From positions 1 through 64,000 of the forward strand of contig JAHHHC010000002.1 of the NCBI GenBank assembly GCA_019359515.1: a DNA stretch of 64,000 nucleotides, written 5' to 3'. The notes under the pieces were generated by a model. That model was given only the letters and a program-made list of their open reading frames with translations. It was not told the DNA's origin and made no database searches. Of this stretch, positions 9,201 to 19,700 are shown piece by piece (position 1 is the first letter of the stretch; every line of letters begins with the position of its first letter). Source of the stretch: Desmonostoc vinosum HA7617-LM4 (lineage in GTDB: Bacteria > Cyanobacteriota > Cyanobacteriia > Cyanobacteriales > Nostocaceae). Position numbers and translations under genes: made by a program.

Positions 9201-9236
9201 TAGCCTTGGGATCAAATCCAAGGCAGGTAAATCATC

Positions 9237-9839
9237 TCACTTCTTTAACACTACTTGAAAAGAATTTAAATATCCCGTAATGGTTCTAGCTAATGTTTTG
9301 TGTTGCTTTCTAGTAGTTATAGCCATCACTTGATACAAGCGTCCTTCGGCTACATACATTCTATTTTTAGTGATTTTACCGCCAGTATTGATATACTCAA
9401 TTTCTTTCCCTGGATGACCATTAGAACTACGAATATTTCGCTGACTCATTAAATTACTTTTCGTAGTTTTTAAAGCTAGATCCCGTGCATTATTTAGTAT
9501 TAGTTGGGGGTTGGCCATTTGCCCATAACTATAAGGAAAGTCATTGTAAGTAACTATATATGCTACTTCTTGTTTGGGTGGTTGGGCGACAAACATTTCT
9601 AAGTTAATTTCACCCATATAGGTTTTTTGATATTGAGTATTCCTATTGGGTGTTCCTGGCATCAAAACAGTAAAGCGCCCATCGGGAGCGGTGTATAATT
9701 TCCACTTGGGCTGTACTGGTTGAGGTGTGGTGATTTTTGGTTGAGAAGCTGGCAGTTTAGCTGGACGCGCTGCCACTAAGGTAGATGCACTGCTGACAAC
9801 AGTAACGGCAATAAGTGGTAACAAAATTCTAAATGTCAT
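9237..9839 (-). CDS. Putative secreted protein, PsbP/Mog1-like fold possible
   Basis: 200 residues from the ATG at 9839, opening with a signal peptide (MTFRILLPLIAVTVVSSAS, probable cleavage near LVAA-RPA). After a Pro/Gln linker comes a ~150-residue domain beginning KLYTAPDGRFTVLMPGTP, a pattern shared with small cyanobacterial PsbP- or DUF1795-like proteins. The family call is tentative. A longer TTG-initiated frame would overlap the glucokinase end and is rejected because the hydrophobic signal begins right after this ATG. Likely periplasmic or lumenal; function unknown. Confidence 0.65.
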   Translation of the reverse strand: MTFRILLPLIAVTVVSSASTLVAARPAKLPASQPKITTPQPVQPKWKLYTAPDGRFTVLMPGTPNRNTQYQKTYMGEINLEMFVAQPPKQEVAYIVTYNDFPYSYGQMANPQLILNNARDLALKTTKSNLMSQRNIRSSNGHPGKEIEYINTGGKITKNRMYVAEGRLYQVMAITTRKQHKTLARTITGYLNSFQVVLKK

Positions 9840-9876
9840 AGTTTTAGCTTTGGAGATGCTGATTTTACTGATGCAG

Positions 9877-10905
9877 TTATAACCTAGCAGCACACAAAGC
9901 AGCACCAATTAGGCCCACTTGTGGGTTGAGGATAATGTACACGGGTATCTCTTCCAGCAGAGAACGCATCCTGCCTTTTTGGGTGAAGTTTAGCAGAAAA
10001 TTGCTGTTTTTGATTAAAGGCAGTATTTTGGGCGCAATACCACCAGCCATGTATAAGCCACCATAAGGTAGCAGTTTCAGGGCGAGATTGCCGGCTTCTG
10101 TGCCATAGGCATCGATAAACATTTGTATAGTTTGTTGCGAAAGACGATCGCTTCCTTGTAATGCAGCTATACCAATGGCTGCACCCGGATCAACGCTTTT
10201 TTCCTGTTGTCCTGCTTCTTTTTCCCAAGTGCGAACAATTTGGGCGATATCTGGGGATTCAGTGGTGATTTGGCGATCGCGCAAAAATTGGTAAATTGAA
10301 ACAATCCCCTGTCCTGAAACGACTCTTTCCACTGAAACGCGTTGGATATCGTGTTTATCCAACAGGTATTTCATTAACTGAAACTCTAACTCGTTACGAG
10401 CGGCAAAGTCAGCGTGTCCACCTTCTGAAGGGAAGACTTGATAATGCTTGCCTTGCTTAATGAGAAATCCTTGCCCTAAACCAGTACCCGCACCGATAAT
10501 TGCGATCGGGGCTTCAGGTTGAAATTTGCCAGCTTGTAATGTGAGCAAGTCTTGTTTTTGTAAACCCAAAATACCATAGCCAACAGCAGCGAAATCATTA
10601 ATCAGGGTAATTTGTGAGATACCTAACTGCTGTTCTAGTCGTTCAGTTTCTAAGAACCAGACTAAATTAGTTAGCTTAGCAGTATTTTTCACCACTGGGC
10701 CTGCGATCGCAAAACAAGCTTTTTGTGGTGTCGGTGTATCGGCTTTGAGCAAAAATTGCTGTACCATCGGCACCAAGTCAAGAAAATCTCCACTGAGGTA
10801 ACTTTCCTGATAAATAGTGTGTAGCTCTGACGTTGACTCTGTGGCTTTGACTAATCGCAAAATCGTTTTAGTGCCGCCAATGTCGCCTGCAAGTAGCAAT
10901 GTCAT
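9877..10905 (-). CDS. glk: Glucokinase
   Basis: 342 residues, phosphorylating glucose with ATP to feed glycolysis and the oxidative pentose phosphate route. The order of motifs is that of the E. coli-type glucokinase family: phosphate loop LLLAGDIGGTKTILR at the N-terminus, LINDFAAVGYGI with the catalytic Asp, IGAGTGLGQGFLI, the sugar-binding PSEGGHADFAARNELEFQL, and the C-terminal GGLYMAGGIAPKI adenosine motif. Start is the ATG at 10905; a TTG 15 bp upstream is less likely. It precedes the secreted-protein gene on the same strand with a 37-bp gap. Confidence 0.93.
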   Translation of the reverse strand: MTLLLAGDIGGTKTILRLVKATESTSELHTIYQESYLSGDFLDLVPMVQQFLLKADTPTPQKACFAIAGPVVKNTAKLTNLVWFLETERLEQQLGISQITLINDFAAVGYGILGLQKQDLLTLQAGKFQPEAPIAIIGAGTGLGQGFLIKQGKHYQVFPSEGGHADFAARNELEFQLMKYLLDKHDIQRVSVERVVSGQGIVSIYQFLRDRQITTESPDIAQIVRTWEKEAGQQEKSVDPGAAIGIAALQGSDRLSQQTIQMFIDAYGTEAGNLALKLLPYGGLYMAGGIAPKILPLIKNSNFLLNFTQKGRMRSLLEEIPVYIILNPQVGLIGAALCAARL

Positions 10906-10983
10906 AAAACTTATCAGCAAAAAATTTAGTTACTGTGAACTGGGGATTGGGAATTGGGGAACTCGGGGCCCACGCTCTCTTAT

Positions 10984-11188
10984 GGGTAGGTTTTTTAGAT
11001 TTCGCGTTTTGGTTGACGCAAAGACGGGGAGACGCGGTGAGACAGCGAGTAAAGGAGGGTTTCCCTCCGCAGGCGACTGCGTTAGCGCAGCGTTAGCGAG
11101 CTTGCGAGCGTCACCCGAAGGGGGACGCGGAGAAAGATTTCGGAACGGAAAAATAGGCTTTTTTAGACTGAATATGAAAAACCTACCC
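10984..11188. mobile_element. MITE-like element with 12-bp terminal inverted repeats, copy 1
   Basis: Bounded by GGGTAGGTTTTT (10984-10995) and its exact complement AAAAACCTACCC (11177-11188). The same element lies at 41271-41467 in the same orientation. The middle is replaced by the GC-rich dispersed repeat GAGACAGCGAGTAAAGGAGG / TTTCCCTCCGCAGGCGACTG, seen on its own at 14530-14635 and 63735-63805. Nothing coding is convincing here; the frames that stay open do so only because of the repeat. Confidence 0.75.
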
Positions 11189-11288
11189 TTGAAAGGGGCC
11201 CACGCTCCCGGTGGGAGTGGGAAAAGAAGTTAAAGCGGGGTTTCTGACTCAATCCTGAATGCAACCTGTTAAAAATCCCTGTTAGGAT

Positions 11289-11936
11289 TCAAGCAAATCG
11301 AATTACTTCTTCTACCTGGGTTAAATGGGAAGTGTCTCCCTTTAGTTCTAGCAACCATTCTGGGCATTGACGTACAACTTTTACTAAAGAACATAGGGAA
11401 GCCTTAACTTCCGTTTTGGCAATTTCCCCTACAAATCCTATTGTCGCCCCTACCACCGATGCACCATGTCCTACCAAAAGGATATTCTTAGGGAGGAATT
11501 CTGTTGCTAAGCATCTAGCAGTTTGTCCTGAACGTTCCCACACTTTTTCGCGATTTTCGGGATATTTGGCAGCAATACGCGACGTATAACTAACGTCTAT
11601 TCTGGGAAACAATTCTGCTAGTGCTGAAATCGAAAGTCTTTCTGGTTCTTCAGTCATCCAAGCAGGATTTAACCATTCACTCAAACCTGTTTCTAGCTTA
11701 ATAGGTAAATCCAGAACTTCTGCGACTGCGTTTGCTGTTTGCACCGTTCGCAAGAAGGGAGAAGCGAAAATGTGAGCAATGTTTTCTCTTTTGAGGCGTC
11801 TAGCTAGCTGCTTTGCCTGCAAGATCCCATCGTCAGACAAGGGTGGATCATAACGTCGTTCTGCAGTGAGAAACCAATCAGGGTTTACAAAGTCGAGGCG
11901 GTTAGCGTGTCTTGCGATCCAGACTATTTGACTCAT
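11289..11936 (-). CDS. Histidine phosphatase superfamily (phosphoglycerate-mutase-like) protein
   Basis: 215 residues. The phosphohistidine motif is IARHANR at residues 7-13 (Arg-His, with Ala in place of the usual Gly), followed by DPPLSDDGILQAKQLARRL, FASPFLRTVQTA with the conserved Arg, and the second histidine in LLVGHGASVVG near residue 150. The branch resembles eukaryotic UBASH3/ecdysteroid-phosphate phosphatase-like members more than true phosphoglycerate mutase. Substrate is unknown. Its upstream neighbour is a Uma2 relic on the same strand; no operon is evident. Confidence 0.88.
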   Translation of the reverse strand: MSQIVWIARHANRLDFVNPDWFLTAERRYDPPLSDDGILQAKQLARRLKRENIAHIFASPFLRTVQTANAVAEVLDLPIKLETGLSEWLNPAWMTEEPERLSISALAELFPRIDVSYTSRIAAKYPENREKVWERSGQTARCLATEFLPKNILLVGHGASVVGATIGFVGEIAKTEVKASLCSLVKVVRQCPEWLLELKGDTSHLTQVEEVIRFA

Positions 11937-12055
11937 GGGTTTATTTATACTTGCATCTCAGAGATAGACACCCCAAAAAAATGGGTTCAAACCCAATATA
12001 TTACGAAACTTGTAATAATTCGTAATACCTCTGTCTAAATTTAAATAGTAAGAAT

Positions 12056-12190
12056 TTAGTTAATTTTCAGAGGCGATCGCACATCTGGATCAATCAACCA
12101 ACCTAAGCTAGTACCATGCTTTAAGCAATGTAGAATATTTCCAGTTATTTTAGTTTCTGTAGGAGAGAAAAATTCTAACTTTTTAATCAT
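12056..12190 (-). pseudogene. Uma2 C-terminal fragment, decayed
   Basis: A 44-codon frame opens with an ATG that overlaps the metallophosphatase stop (ATGA at 12187-12190). It reads LEFFSPTETKITGNILHCL and then KHGTSLGWLIDPDVRS, which is the conserved C-terminal signature of many Uma2 proteins (G-x-x-LGWLIDP). The N-terminal two thirds, including the first acidic residues, are absent, so this is a remnant. It may still be translated by coupling to the gene upstream. Assignment rests on the GWLIDP block alone. Confidence 0.65.
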
Positions 12191-13101
12191 ACCAAAACTC
12201 TCTGAATTACACCCTGATCAAAAATACGGTTATCTGTACCAATACCTTTAATTTCTATTCTGTCCGCATACACTTCGTAAGTAGCAAAACTTAAATTACT
12301 CGTAGAATATTCTGTCCATTCAGAACGTCCTACGGGACGATTACCCGCGCCTGCACCGCAAATTATATAAGTTGTACCATTAATAGCACGAGTGCGTTCA
12401 TAATGATGTTCGTGACCATTGATATAAAGTTGAACATTGTATTTTTGAAATAAAGGAGTAAAAGTTTTAATAAACTCTGGGCTACTACCATAAACACCAG
12501 ATGCATAAATTGGATGATGACCAAATACTATTTTCCAAGTAGCATTACTCTTACTTAATTCTTGTTTCAACCAAGTTAGCTGCTTTTTCCAATCAGCATT
12601 CGAGTTAGTATCTAAAGCAAAAAATTGCACACTATCACGTTTAAATGTATAGTAACGCCCCTTCATATTAAAATTAGGATACTTTACTTGCGGCTCACCA
12701 TTAGCAGTACGAATATCGTGATTACCTAAACAAGCTTGAAATTTGACACCTTGTTTAAGCAAAGGTTTATAAGGACGTTCAAAAACTGCGCCAATTTTTT
12801 CAATTTCGCCGTTATTATAAATATTATCTCCAGCTAAAATTACCAAATTATAAGGATTTTTTTGGTAATAAGAATTCATCGCCCTCGCTACAGCATACTG
12901 TCCTTTAGCACCAGTTCCTGTATCTGCAACGGATACAAAACGCAACAGCAAGTCTTTTTGGGGTGGTTTGGCGGCTATTACCGTTGAATCAGCATTATCA
13001 GCACCTTGGTTATTTTGATGAGTCAGCGTCCAAGTGAAAAACCCTGTACCAATAGCGCTGAGACTACTCAAAAAAAGAAATTGACGGCGTTTTAGATTCA
13101 T
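12187..13101 (-). CDS. Secreted metallophosphoesterase (purple acid phosphatase-like)
   Basis: 304 residues with an N-terminal KRRQFLFLSSLSAIGTGFF segment that looks like a Tat-type signal, suggesting periplasmic export after folding. Calcineurin-type dinuclear metal motifs are complete: D60, GDNIY (91-95), GNHD (126-129), GHHP (194-197) and GHEHH (229-233). The GDxxY spacing is typical of purple acid phosphatases. Phosphate scavenging from organic esters is the likely job; no Pho box was identified. The 3' end overlaps the start of the Uma2 remnant by four bases. Confidence 0.88.
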   Translation of the reverse strand: MNLKRRQFLFLSSLSAIGTGFFTWTLTHQNNQGADNADSTVIAAKPPQKDLLLRFVSVADTGTGAKGQYAVARAMNSYYQKNPYNLVILAGDNIYNNGEIEKIGAVFERPYKPLLKQGVKFQACLGNHDIRTANGEPQVKYPNFNMKGRYYTFKRDSVQFFALDTNSNADWKKQLTWLKQELSKSNATWKIVFGHHPIYASGVYGSSPEFIKTFTPLFQKYNVQLYINGHEHHYERTRAINGTTYIICGAGAGNRPVGRSEWTEYSTSNLSFATYEVYADRIEIKGIGTDNRIFDQGVIQRVLV

Positions 13102-13127
13102 AAGTTGGGGATTAAATAATTCGTAAT

Positions 13128-13340
13128 GACGCTCGAGGACTCGCTACCGCTTCGCTAACGCTAACGTAATTCGTAATGACGCGACGCTCCTGTGTCGCTC
13201 TAAGCGAAGCTATGCCGTAGGCTTTACGCTGACGCTCGTACCGACGCTCGTTCGCCTTTGGCGTCTCCCCTTGGGAGATGACTCGCTCTAAGCGAAGCTA
13301 TGCCGCAGGCTTTACGCTACGCTATCGCTGCGAAGCGCGT
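13128..13340. repeat. Dispersed GACGCTCG/GCTAACGC repeat cluster
   Basis: Tandem and mirror copies of short GC-rich units (GAAGCTATGCCGTAGGC, TTTACGCTGACGCTCG) flanked by TAATTCGTAATGACGC. The same composite is at 56168-56285 and, inverted, at 46112-46290. No gene is present in 13102-13486. Confidence 0.8.
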
Positions 13341-13486
13341 AATTAAGTTTTGTAATGGGGACTTAAACCCACGGAACTAGTTAAGGCTTAATCTCTAGCC
13401 TGTAGCCCCTAGTCACAGTTCCCAGTCCCTAGAAATGATACATTGTACTTGACTTATCCTTGATTCGCGTTCCTGGTGAAAGTTTC

Positions 13487-14350
13487 ATGTCACAAGACAA
13501 CCAGAATTCACAACCGCCTTCGTCATCTGAACCTCAAAGGAATCGACCAAAATCGAATACTCAAAAACCTTACCAGAGAGTTCAGCCAATTTGGAAGACA
13601 AAAGTTATCCAAATTCTGAGAGGAACGATTGGAGTTTTGGAAACTACTGTGGTGAAACTGGAAACAGAATCATTACCTGGTGCTGCGGAAACTCCTGGTT
13701 TGTGGGGTGGATTTTTAGCTAAAGTTCGCTCTTTTTTACCAGCTAATTTCTCAGCAAAGTTGTCGAACACGGCTTTAACGGGAATTATTGCTGGAGTTGC
13801 TGTGATTTTAGTTTGGACGAGTGCGACTGTTGTAACTAAAAAACCCACGGAGGTAGTAACGCTTCCTCCTGTCGAGGAAGTTTCTACACCCACGCCAACG
13901 ATAACTACTCCACCAGAAGCAGCACCAATAGAACCAGAACCGCAAGTTTCACAGCCTCCACCAGAAGTTACCCCAACGCCAACACCAGAACCAACTCCCA
14001 CGCCAACGCCAACGCCAGCTTTAGAATTAACGCCGGAAGAAACTTTAATTGCTGCAATTGAAAATCAAGTAGCCGAAATTAGCGATCGCATTACCTCCGG
14101 TCTGATAAAGTCAATTCAAGCTAACTTCCGCACTGGCAATCTCACCATCAAAATTAGTGACGATTGGTATACTCTTAAGGACTCTCAACAAAATAAACTA
14201 GCAACTGAGATATTACAGCGTTCTCAAGAACTCGATTTTACCCATTTAGAAATTATCGATTCCCAAGATAATTTAATAGCACGTAACCCAGTCGTAGGCT
14301 CTGAAATTATCATTTTTCAACGCAGAGAAATAATCAATTTAGAATCATAA
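13487..14350 (+). CDS. Membrane-anchored protein with Pro/Thr-rich linker, unknown function
   Basis: 287 residues from the ATG at 13487, which has GGTGA upstream; a TTG start 27 bp earlier is unlikely. Residues ~1-35 are polar and Asn/Pro-rich. One transmembrane helix (TGIIAGVAVILVWTSATVV) lies near 100-120, followed by a Pro/Thr/Glu-rich linker with runs of PTPTP, then a ~95-residue soluble domain beginning ELTPEETLIAAIENQ. The topology suggests the C-terminal domain is outside the plasma membrane. I do not recognise the domain family; similar proteins occur as cyanobacterial hypotheticals. Confidence 0.75.
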   Translation: MSQDNQNSQPPSSSEPQRNRPKSNTQKPYQRVQPIWKTKVIQILRGTIGVLETTVVKLETESLPGAAETPGLWGGFLAKVRSFLPANFSAKLSNTALTGIIAGVAVILVWTSATVVTKKPTEVVTLPPVEEVSTPTPTITTPPEAAPIEPEPQVSQPPPEVTPTPTPEPTPTPTPTPALELTPEETLIAAIENQVAEISDRITSGLIKSIQANFRTGNLTIKISDDWYTLKDSQQNKLATEILQRSQELDFTHLEIIDSQDNLIARNPVVGSEIIIFQRREIINLES

Positions 14351-14518
14351 TATTGAGTGAGCGGCAAAAAATTCTACTCGTTCGCGCACGGCTCGAATGT
14401 GATTTGGTGTATTTATTCTAACAGCGATCGCCCCATTGCGCTTGACAAGATACAATCAGTTCTTTGTGTAGTGAATTTATCATTGGTTATTGGTCATTTG
14501 TTAAGCGGATGAAAAACA

Positions 14519-14653
14519 TCTTTCCCATTTTCCCCGCGTCCCCCTTCGGGTGACGCTCGCAAGCTCGCTAACGCTGCCGCTGCGCTAACGTAGTCGCCTG
14601 CGGAGGGAAACCCTCCTTTACTCGCTGTCTCACCGCGTCCCCACTCCCCACTC
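14519..14653. repeat. Dispersed repeat, inverted copy of the MITE core
   Basis: Contains the reverse complement of the block inside 10984-11188 (GGTGACGCTCGCAAGCTCGC, then GTCGCCTGCGGAGGGAAACC), ending in CCCCACTCC pentamer/heptamer units that run into the histidine kinase stop. No gene in 14351-14654. Confidence 0.8.
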
Positions 14654-14654
14654 C

Positions 14655-16661
14655 CTACTCTCCACTCCCCACTCTCACAGATTGAGTGGGAATCCAGACG
14701 GTAAAAATTGAGCCAATGCCTACTGTGGATTCTACTTCAATACGTCCTCGATGAAGTTCCACTAGTTGTTTGGTTAAAGCTAAACCAAGTCCGGTGCCTT
14801 CGTAGCGACGGCGATAGGGTGTATCAAGTTGTTGGAATTTTTCAAACAGTCGTGGTAATTGGTCTTCGGAAATGCCTATGCCGGTATCTTCGACTTGAAA
14901 GATAGCAGTGTCGTCTTCTACCCAAAGCCGTAAAGTCACACTGCCATTTTCGGGAGTAAATTTGATGGCGTTACTTAACAAATTCCACAGAACTTGCTCT
15001 AATCGCTCAGCATCGGCGATGAAGCGATCGCGCTGAGGATCGATTTGCAAATCGAGTTTGAGATTAACATATTTGTGGCCGGCTTTTTCTTGCAGCGACT
15101 CTACAGTATTTTCTGCTATGCTCACTAGGGAAAATTCTCGAATATTTAAAACTGTTTTGCCTGCCTCGATTTGTGATAAGTCGAGGATGTCATTAATCAT
15201 TTCTAATAAATGTTCTCCGCTGTCGTGGATTGTTTGCAGATAATCCCTTTGACGCTGACTCAATTCACCTAAAGGCCAGCGTAACAGTGTAGAAGACATG
15301 CCAATGACATAAGTTAAAGGCGTCAGCAATTCATGGCTGATAGTAGCCAAAAACTCACTTCTCAAACGACTAGCGGCTTCAGCAGCAAGTAGGGCATCAC
15401 GTAGAGCCATTGTTCGCTCAATGACTCGTTGTTCGAGGGTTTGTTTTTCTTGAGTGAGCGTTCGCGCAGCGTCTCGCAGAGATCGCATTAACTCAGTTTG
15501 GTGGATTGCGATCGCTAATTGTTCGGCGATCGAACTCAGCAAACTTTTTTCGCTTTCAGTCCACTGGTGGGGAGCGTCACATTTATGAGCAATCAACAAC
15601 CCCCACAGTTTTTCTTCAAATATAATTGGTGCTGCTAATTTGGCCCGGACTTGGCTTTCCCTTAAAAAATTTAACAAACACTGTTCGAGAGCATAAGTTT
15701 TTTCGATATCATCTACAGCTAAGGTAAAGCCTTGAACATACTTCTCCCAACATTGGGAAGTTTGCGTAAAACAATTTTGTTCCTTGTAACTCAATATAGA
15801 CGGAATAGTGTCTGTAGCGCGGGCTTCATAGACAATACAACTCCCATACTGTTGAGCTTCTTCGGCTGGGAGTTGGAAAGATGTAGAGATGTGAAAATAA
15901 AGTGACTGACGAGTGTTGACTAATGAGGTTTGACCATTTGTTGAGCGTTGAGCCTTGACTTTGAAGCCTTCAAATCTATAAATTACTAGTCTATCTAATT
16001 CTAAAAATTCCCGGACTTGCGTAATGGCTGTTGTCATAATTACCGACAAATCCAGACTTTTGCGGATTTGGGTTGTTACCTGATTCAACAACCGTTCTTG
16101 AGAGATCTGTTTTTTCAGGGCATCTTCTATCGGTTGACACACATAAACCTCAGATTGATTAGAATCCAGAGGTGTTATCATCTCTTGGTTTGGTAGCGTT
16201 AGGAGATATTCTAATAACAACAGTGTAAATTCACCTTGGAGCTGAGCGTCGTTAGGCTGAAGAATTTGACGATAGCGTTCCAAGCTTTGGTGAGTATAGG
16301 AATCACCCTCAAAAAAGTCTCGCAAATTTATGACAAAGGAAGCGATCGCTTCAACGTTAAATGTCAATCTCGCGTTTAGCGCCAAATCCTCAGCAATGAA
16401 TTCCGAATAAATTTCTTTCTCCCCTGCTCCCCCTGCTTCTACCTTGCCCACTAACAGCGCACTAAACCGCTCAGACACCACCAGCGTGAATCGTTGTTTC
16501 TGCCACTCCAAAGGTATACGAACCCGTACTAGCACAGCTTCTGTTAATACCAAAGCAGTGCTTCCTAATGCTTGAGCCATCTGCTGTAACAATTCCCCAA
16601 GCTGATTAAACACACTTAAAGACAAGGTTCGGGAAAAGCTCAAATCAGGAGAACTAAGCAT
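14655..16661 (-). CDS. GAF-domain sensor histidine kinase
   Basis: 668 residues from the ATG at 16661. An N-terminal ~190-residue region of no recognised family is followed by a phytochrome-type GAF domain (~210-400; LDRLVIYRFEG near its start and LRESQVRAKLAAPIIFEEKL). No Cys for a bilin attachment is evident. A coiled linker leads to HisKA with the phosphoacceptor in SHELLTPL (H443), then HATPase_c with NLLSNAIKFTPENG, DTGIGI and GTGLGLALTKQLV. All catalytic boxes are intact. No cognate response regulator is adjacent. The last residues (VRVGSGE) are encoded by a GGGAGTGG repeat that abuts the gene. Confidence 0.9.
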   Translation of the reverse strand: MLSSPDLSFSRTLSLSVFNQLGELLQQMAQALGSTALVLTEAVLVRVRIPLEWQKQRFTLVVSERFSALLVGKVEAGGAGEKEIYSEFIAEDLALNARLTFNVEAIASFVINLRDFFEGDSYTHQSLERYRQILQPNDAQLQGEFTLLLLEYLLTLPNQEMITPLDSNQSEVYVCQPIEDALKKQISQERLLNQVTTQIRKSLDLSVIMTTAITQVREFLELDRLVIYRFEGFKVKAQRSTNGQTSLVNTRQSLYFHISTSFQLPAEEAQQYGSCIVYEARATDTIPSILSYKEQNCFTQTSQCWEKYVQGFTLAVDDIEKTYALEQCLLNFLRESQVRAKLAAPIIFEEKLWGLLIAHKCDAPHQWTESEKSLLSSIAEQLAIAIHQTELMRSLRDAARTLTQEKQTLEQRVIERTMALRDALLAAEAASRLRSEFLATISHELLTPLTYVIGMSSTLLRWPLGELSQRQRDYLQTIHDSGEHLLEMINDILDLSQIEAGKTVLNIREFSLVSIAENTVESLQEKAGHKYVNLKLDLQIDPQRDRFIADAERLEQVLWNLLSNAIKFTPENGSVTLRLWVEDDTAIFQVEDTGIGISEDQLPRLFEKFQQLDTPYRRRYEGTGLGLALTKQLVELHRGRIEVESTVGIGSIFTVWIPTQSVRVGSGE

Positions 16662-16753
16662 TTTCAAAAATTTGGTGAAGAAGGTTGAATGCTGGGTTGA
16701 AAGGTTGTTTTGATCGTGTCCTAATCAACAGTTTAAGACGGTAATACAGGATT

Positions 16754-19700
16754 ATGCATCGCATAAGTGCCACATCTGGCGGATGGAATCAATCAGAAGA
16801 TTTAATTTTTTTAGAACAAACTCCGGCTCCAATTGTGTTAATTACGGCTGCTGACACTGATATTCAAACCCTAGCAGCAGCAGTTCCAAAATTACCTGCA
16901 AATTTTCCTGCATTTAGAGTCGCCAACCTATTACAGTTACAACAACAAATAAGCATAGATACTTATGGTGAACAAGTTTTAGAACTTGCTCAAGTAATTG
17001 TTTTGCGTTTATTAGGAGGACGTTCTTACTGGACTTACGGTTTGGAAGTAGTGCAGGAAATTGCAGAACGTAATGGTATAACCCTCATTGTAATGCCAGG
17101 GGACGATGCTCTCGATCCCCAGTTAATCTCTCTGTCTACAGTGCCTTTAAGTATTGTTAATCAAGTATGCCGCTATTTTAGTGAAGGCGGTGTGGAAAAT
17201 TTTGTTAATTCTTTGCAATTTATTGCCGATACTTGCCTGTTCACCTCATACAATCCCCCACCACCCCAGCCAGTAGCGCGTGTGGGGTTGTATGAGTGGG
17301 GAATGGGGAATGGGCAAAAGGACGCGCTTACGCGCTTACGCGGTGAGACAGCGCTGCAGGAGGGTTTCCCTCCGCAGGCGACTGCGAACCCGAAGGGGGA
17401 CGGGGAGAAAATTTCTCCCTCATCCCCCTCATCCCCCTCATCCCCCTCACCACTCCCCAAAGTCGGCATCCTCTTCTACCGCGCTCATTATCTGGCGGGA
17501 AATATCAAGGTAATTGATGCTTTGTGTGCAGCTTTGGTACAGAAAAATTTACAACCTGTGCCAATATTTGTTTCTTCGTTGCGTGATGCCAATGTTAGTG
17601 ATGAGTTGGCTGAGTTTTTCCAGCCGAAAGACTCGCAGCCGATCGCTTTACTGTTGAATACTACCAGCTTTTCCTTAGCCAGGCTGGAAACAGAAACACC
17701 ACAAATCGATTTGTGGGAAAAATTAGATGTGCCAGTTTTACAGGTTATCCTCAGCGGCGGCTCAATTGAACAGTGGGAGTTAGAGTTTAAAGGGCTTTCT
17801 CCCCGCGATATCGCGATGAATGTGGCACTACCAGAAGTAGATGGGCGGATTATTAGCCGCGCTGTATCTTTTAAGACACTACAAACACGCCATCCTGATT
17901 TAGAAACAGATGTGGTAGTTTATGAGCCAGTGAGCGATCGCATTGAGTTCGTAGCCAACCTAACTGCCAATTGGGTACGCTTGCGTGCAAAACCACCCCA
18001 AGAGCGGCGAATTGCCTTAATTTTGGCAAACTACCCCAACCGTAATGGCCGTCTAGCCAATGGAGTCGGACTTGACACCCCAGCCAGTTGTATAGAAATT
18101 ATCCAAGCATTGCACTCAGTTGGCTATTTAGTAGATAATCCCCCCACTCAAGTCAACGAATTAATTCAACGCCTCACAGCCGGTGTCACCAATGATCCTG
18201 AGAGTCGAGACTGGCGTCCAGTGTTGCAAAGTCTAGATTTAGCTGTGTATCAAGAGTATTTCGCCTCCCTACCACCAGATGTGCAGCAGGGAATTAGTGA
18301 ACGTTGGGGACTGGAAGAAGACACGGAGATGGGGAGACACGGGGACGCGGAGAGTTCTTTCCCCGCGTCCTCTTTTCCCATTCCCGGCATCCAACTAGGA
18401 AATATCTTCATAGGCATTCAACCAACAAGGGGCTATGATATTGACCCCAGCTTGAATTATCACGCGCCGGATTTAGAGCCAACCCATGCTTATTTGGCTT
18501 TTTATTATTGGGTGAGAGAATGTTTTGGTGCTGATGCTGTAGTTCATGTAGGGAAACACGGAAACTTAGAATGGCTACCAGGTAAAAGTGTGGCTTTATC
18601 TAGTAAGTGTTATCCAGAGGTTGCTCTGGGAGCATTGCCTCATTTATACCCATTTATTGTCAATGATCCTGGTGAAGGTTCACAAGCTAAACGCCGCGCT
18701 CAGGCAGTGATTATAGATCATTTGACACCACCCATGACTCGTGCGGAACTTTATGGTTCTTTACAACAGTTAGAAAACTTAATTGATGAGTATTATGAGG
18801 CAGAAAGTTTAGACCCCGCAAGGTTGCCGGTTATCCGCGATCGCATTCGTGGATTGGTGATCACAGAAAATCTTTATAAAGATTTAGGCATCCCAAACGA
18901 AACAGAAATTTTCGATTTAGAATCTTTAATTTTGAACTCTTTAGATGGCTATCTTTGTGAGTTAAAAGAAGCTCAAATCCGCGATGGCTTGCATATTTTT
19001 GGGCAATGTCCCCAAGGAAACCAACTCAGAGATTTAATCGTCGCGATCGCTCGTATACCCAATCGCTATTCTATCGGTCTGACGCGTGCGATCGCCCAAG
19101 ACTGGGGTTTAGATTTCGATCCTCTCACAGCAGACTTATCCATGGCTAGCCAGTGGTCAATAGTCAACGGCCAAAACTGTCGCACCATCGGCGATGTCGT
19201 CGAAGTTCTAGAACAACGTGCCACCAACCTCATCAGTGATCAGTTATCAGTCAGCACTCCCCACTCCCCACTCCCCACTCCCCACTCCCCACTCCCCATT
19301 GTTCTCAACTGGATACGCGATCGCCTCCTCCCAGCCATTGAACAAACTAGCCAGGAAATTACCAACTTATTGTCTGGGCTTGATGGCAGATACGTGCAAA
19401 GTGCCCCAGCTGGCGCACCAACACGTGGACGCCCAGAAGTTTTACCAACCGGTAAAAATTTTTACTCTATTGATATCCGCGCTGTTCCTACAGAAACAGC
19501 TTGGGATATAGGCAGGAAGGGTGCTGAAGCCCTAATCGAATGTTACACTCAAGAGCACGGAGAGTATCCAAAAACACTAGGGTTGTCATTATGGGGAACT
19601 GCGACAATGCGGACTGGCGGCGATGACATTGCTGAGGCGTTGGCTTTACTGGGTGTGCGTCCGGTGTGGGATGGGGTAGCACGGCGGGTGGTGGATTTTG

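Noticed and set aside
10817-11233. 138-residue plus-strand frame
   Set aside because: It runs from antisense of glk into the MITE; its C-terminal residues recur at 41240-41506, which shows it is repeat-derived.
13582-14001. 139-residue Gly/Val-rich minus-strand frame
   Set aside because: It is the antisense shadow of the Pro/Thr-rich linker of the 13487 gene.
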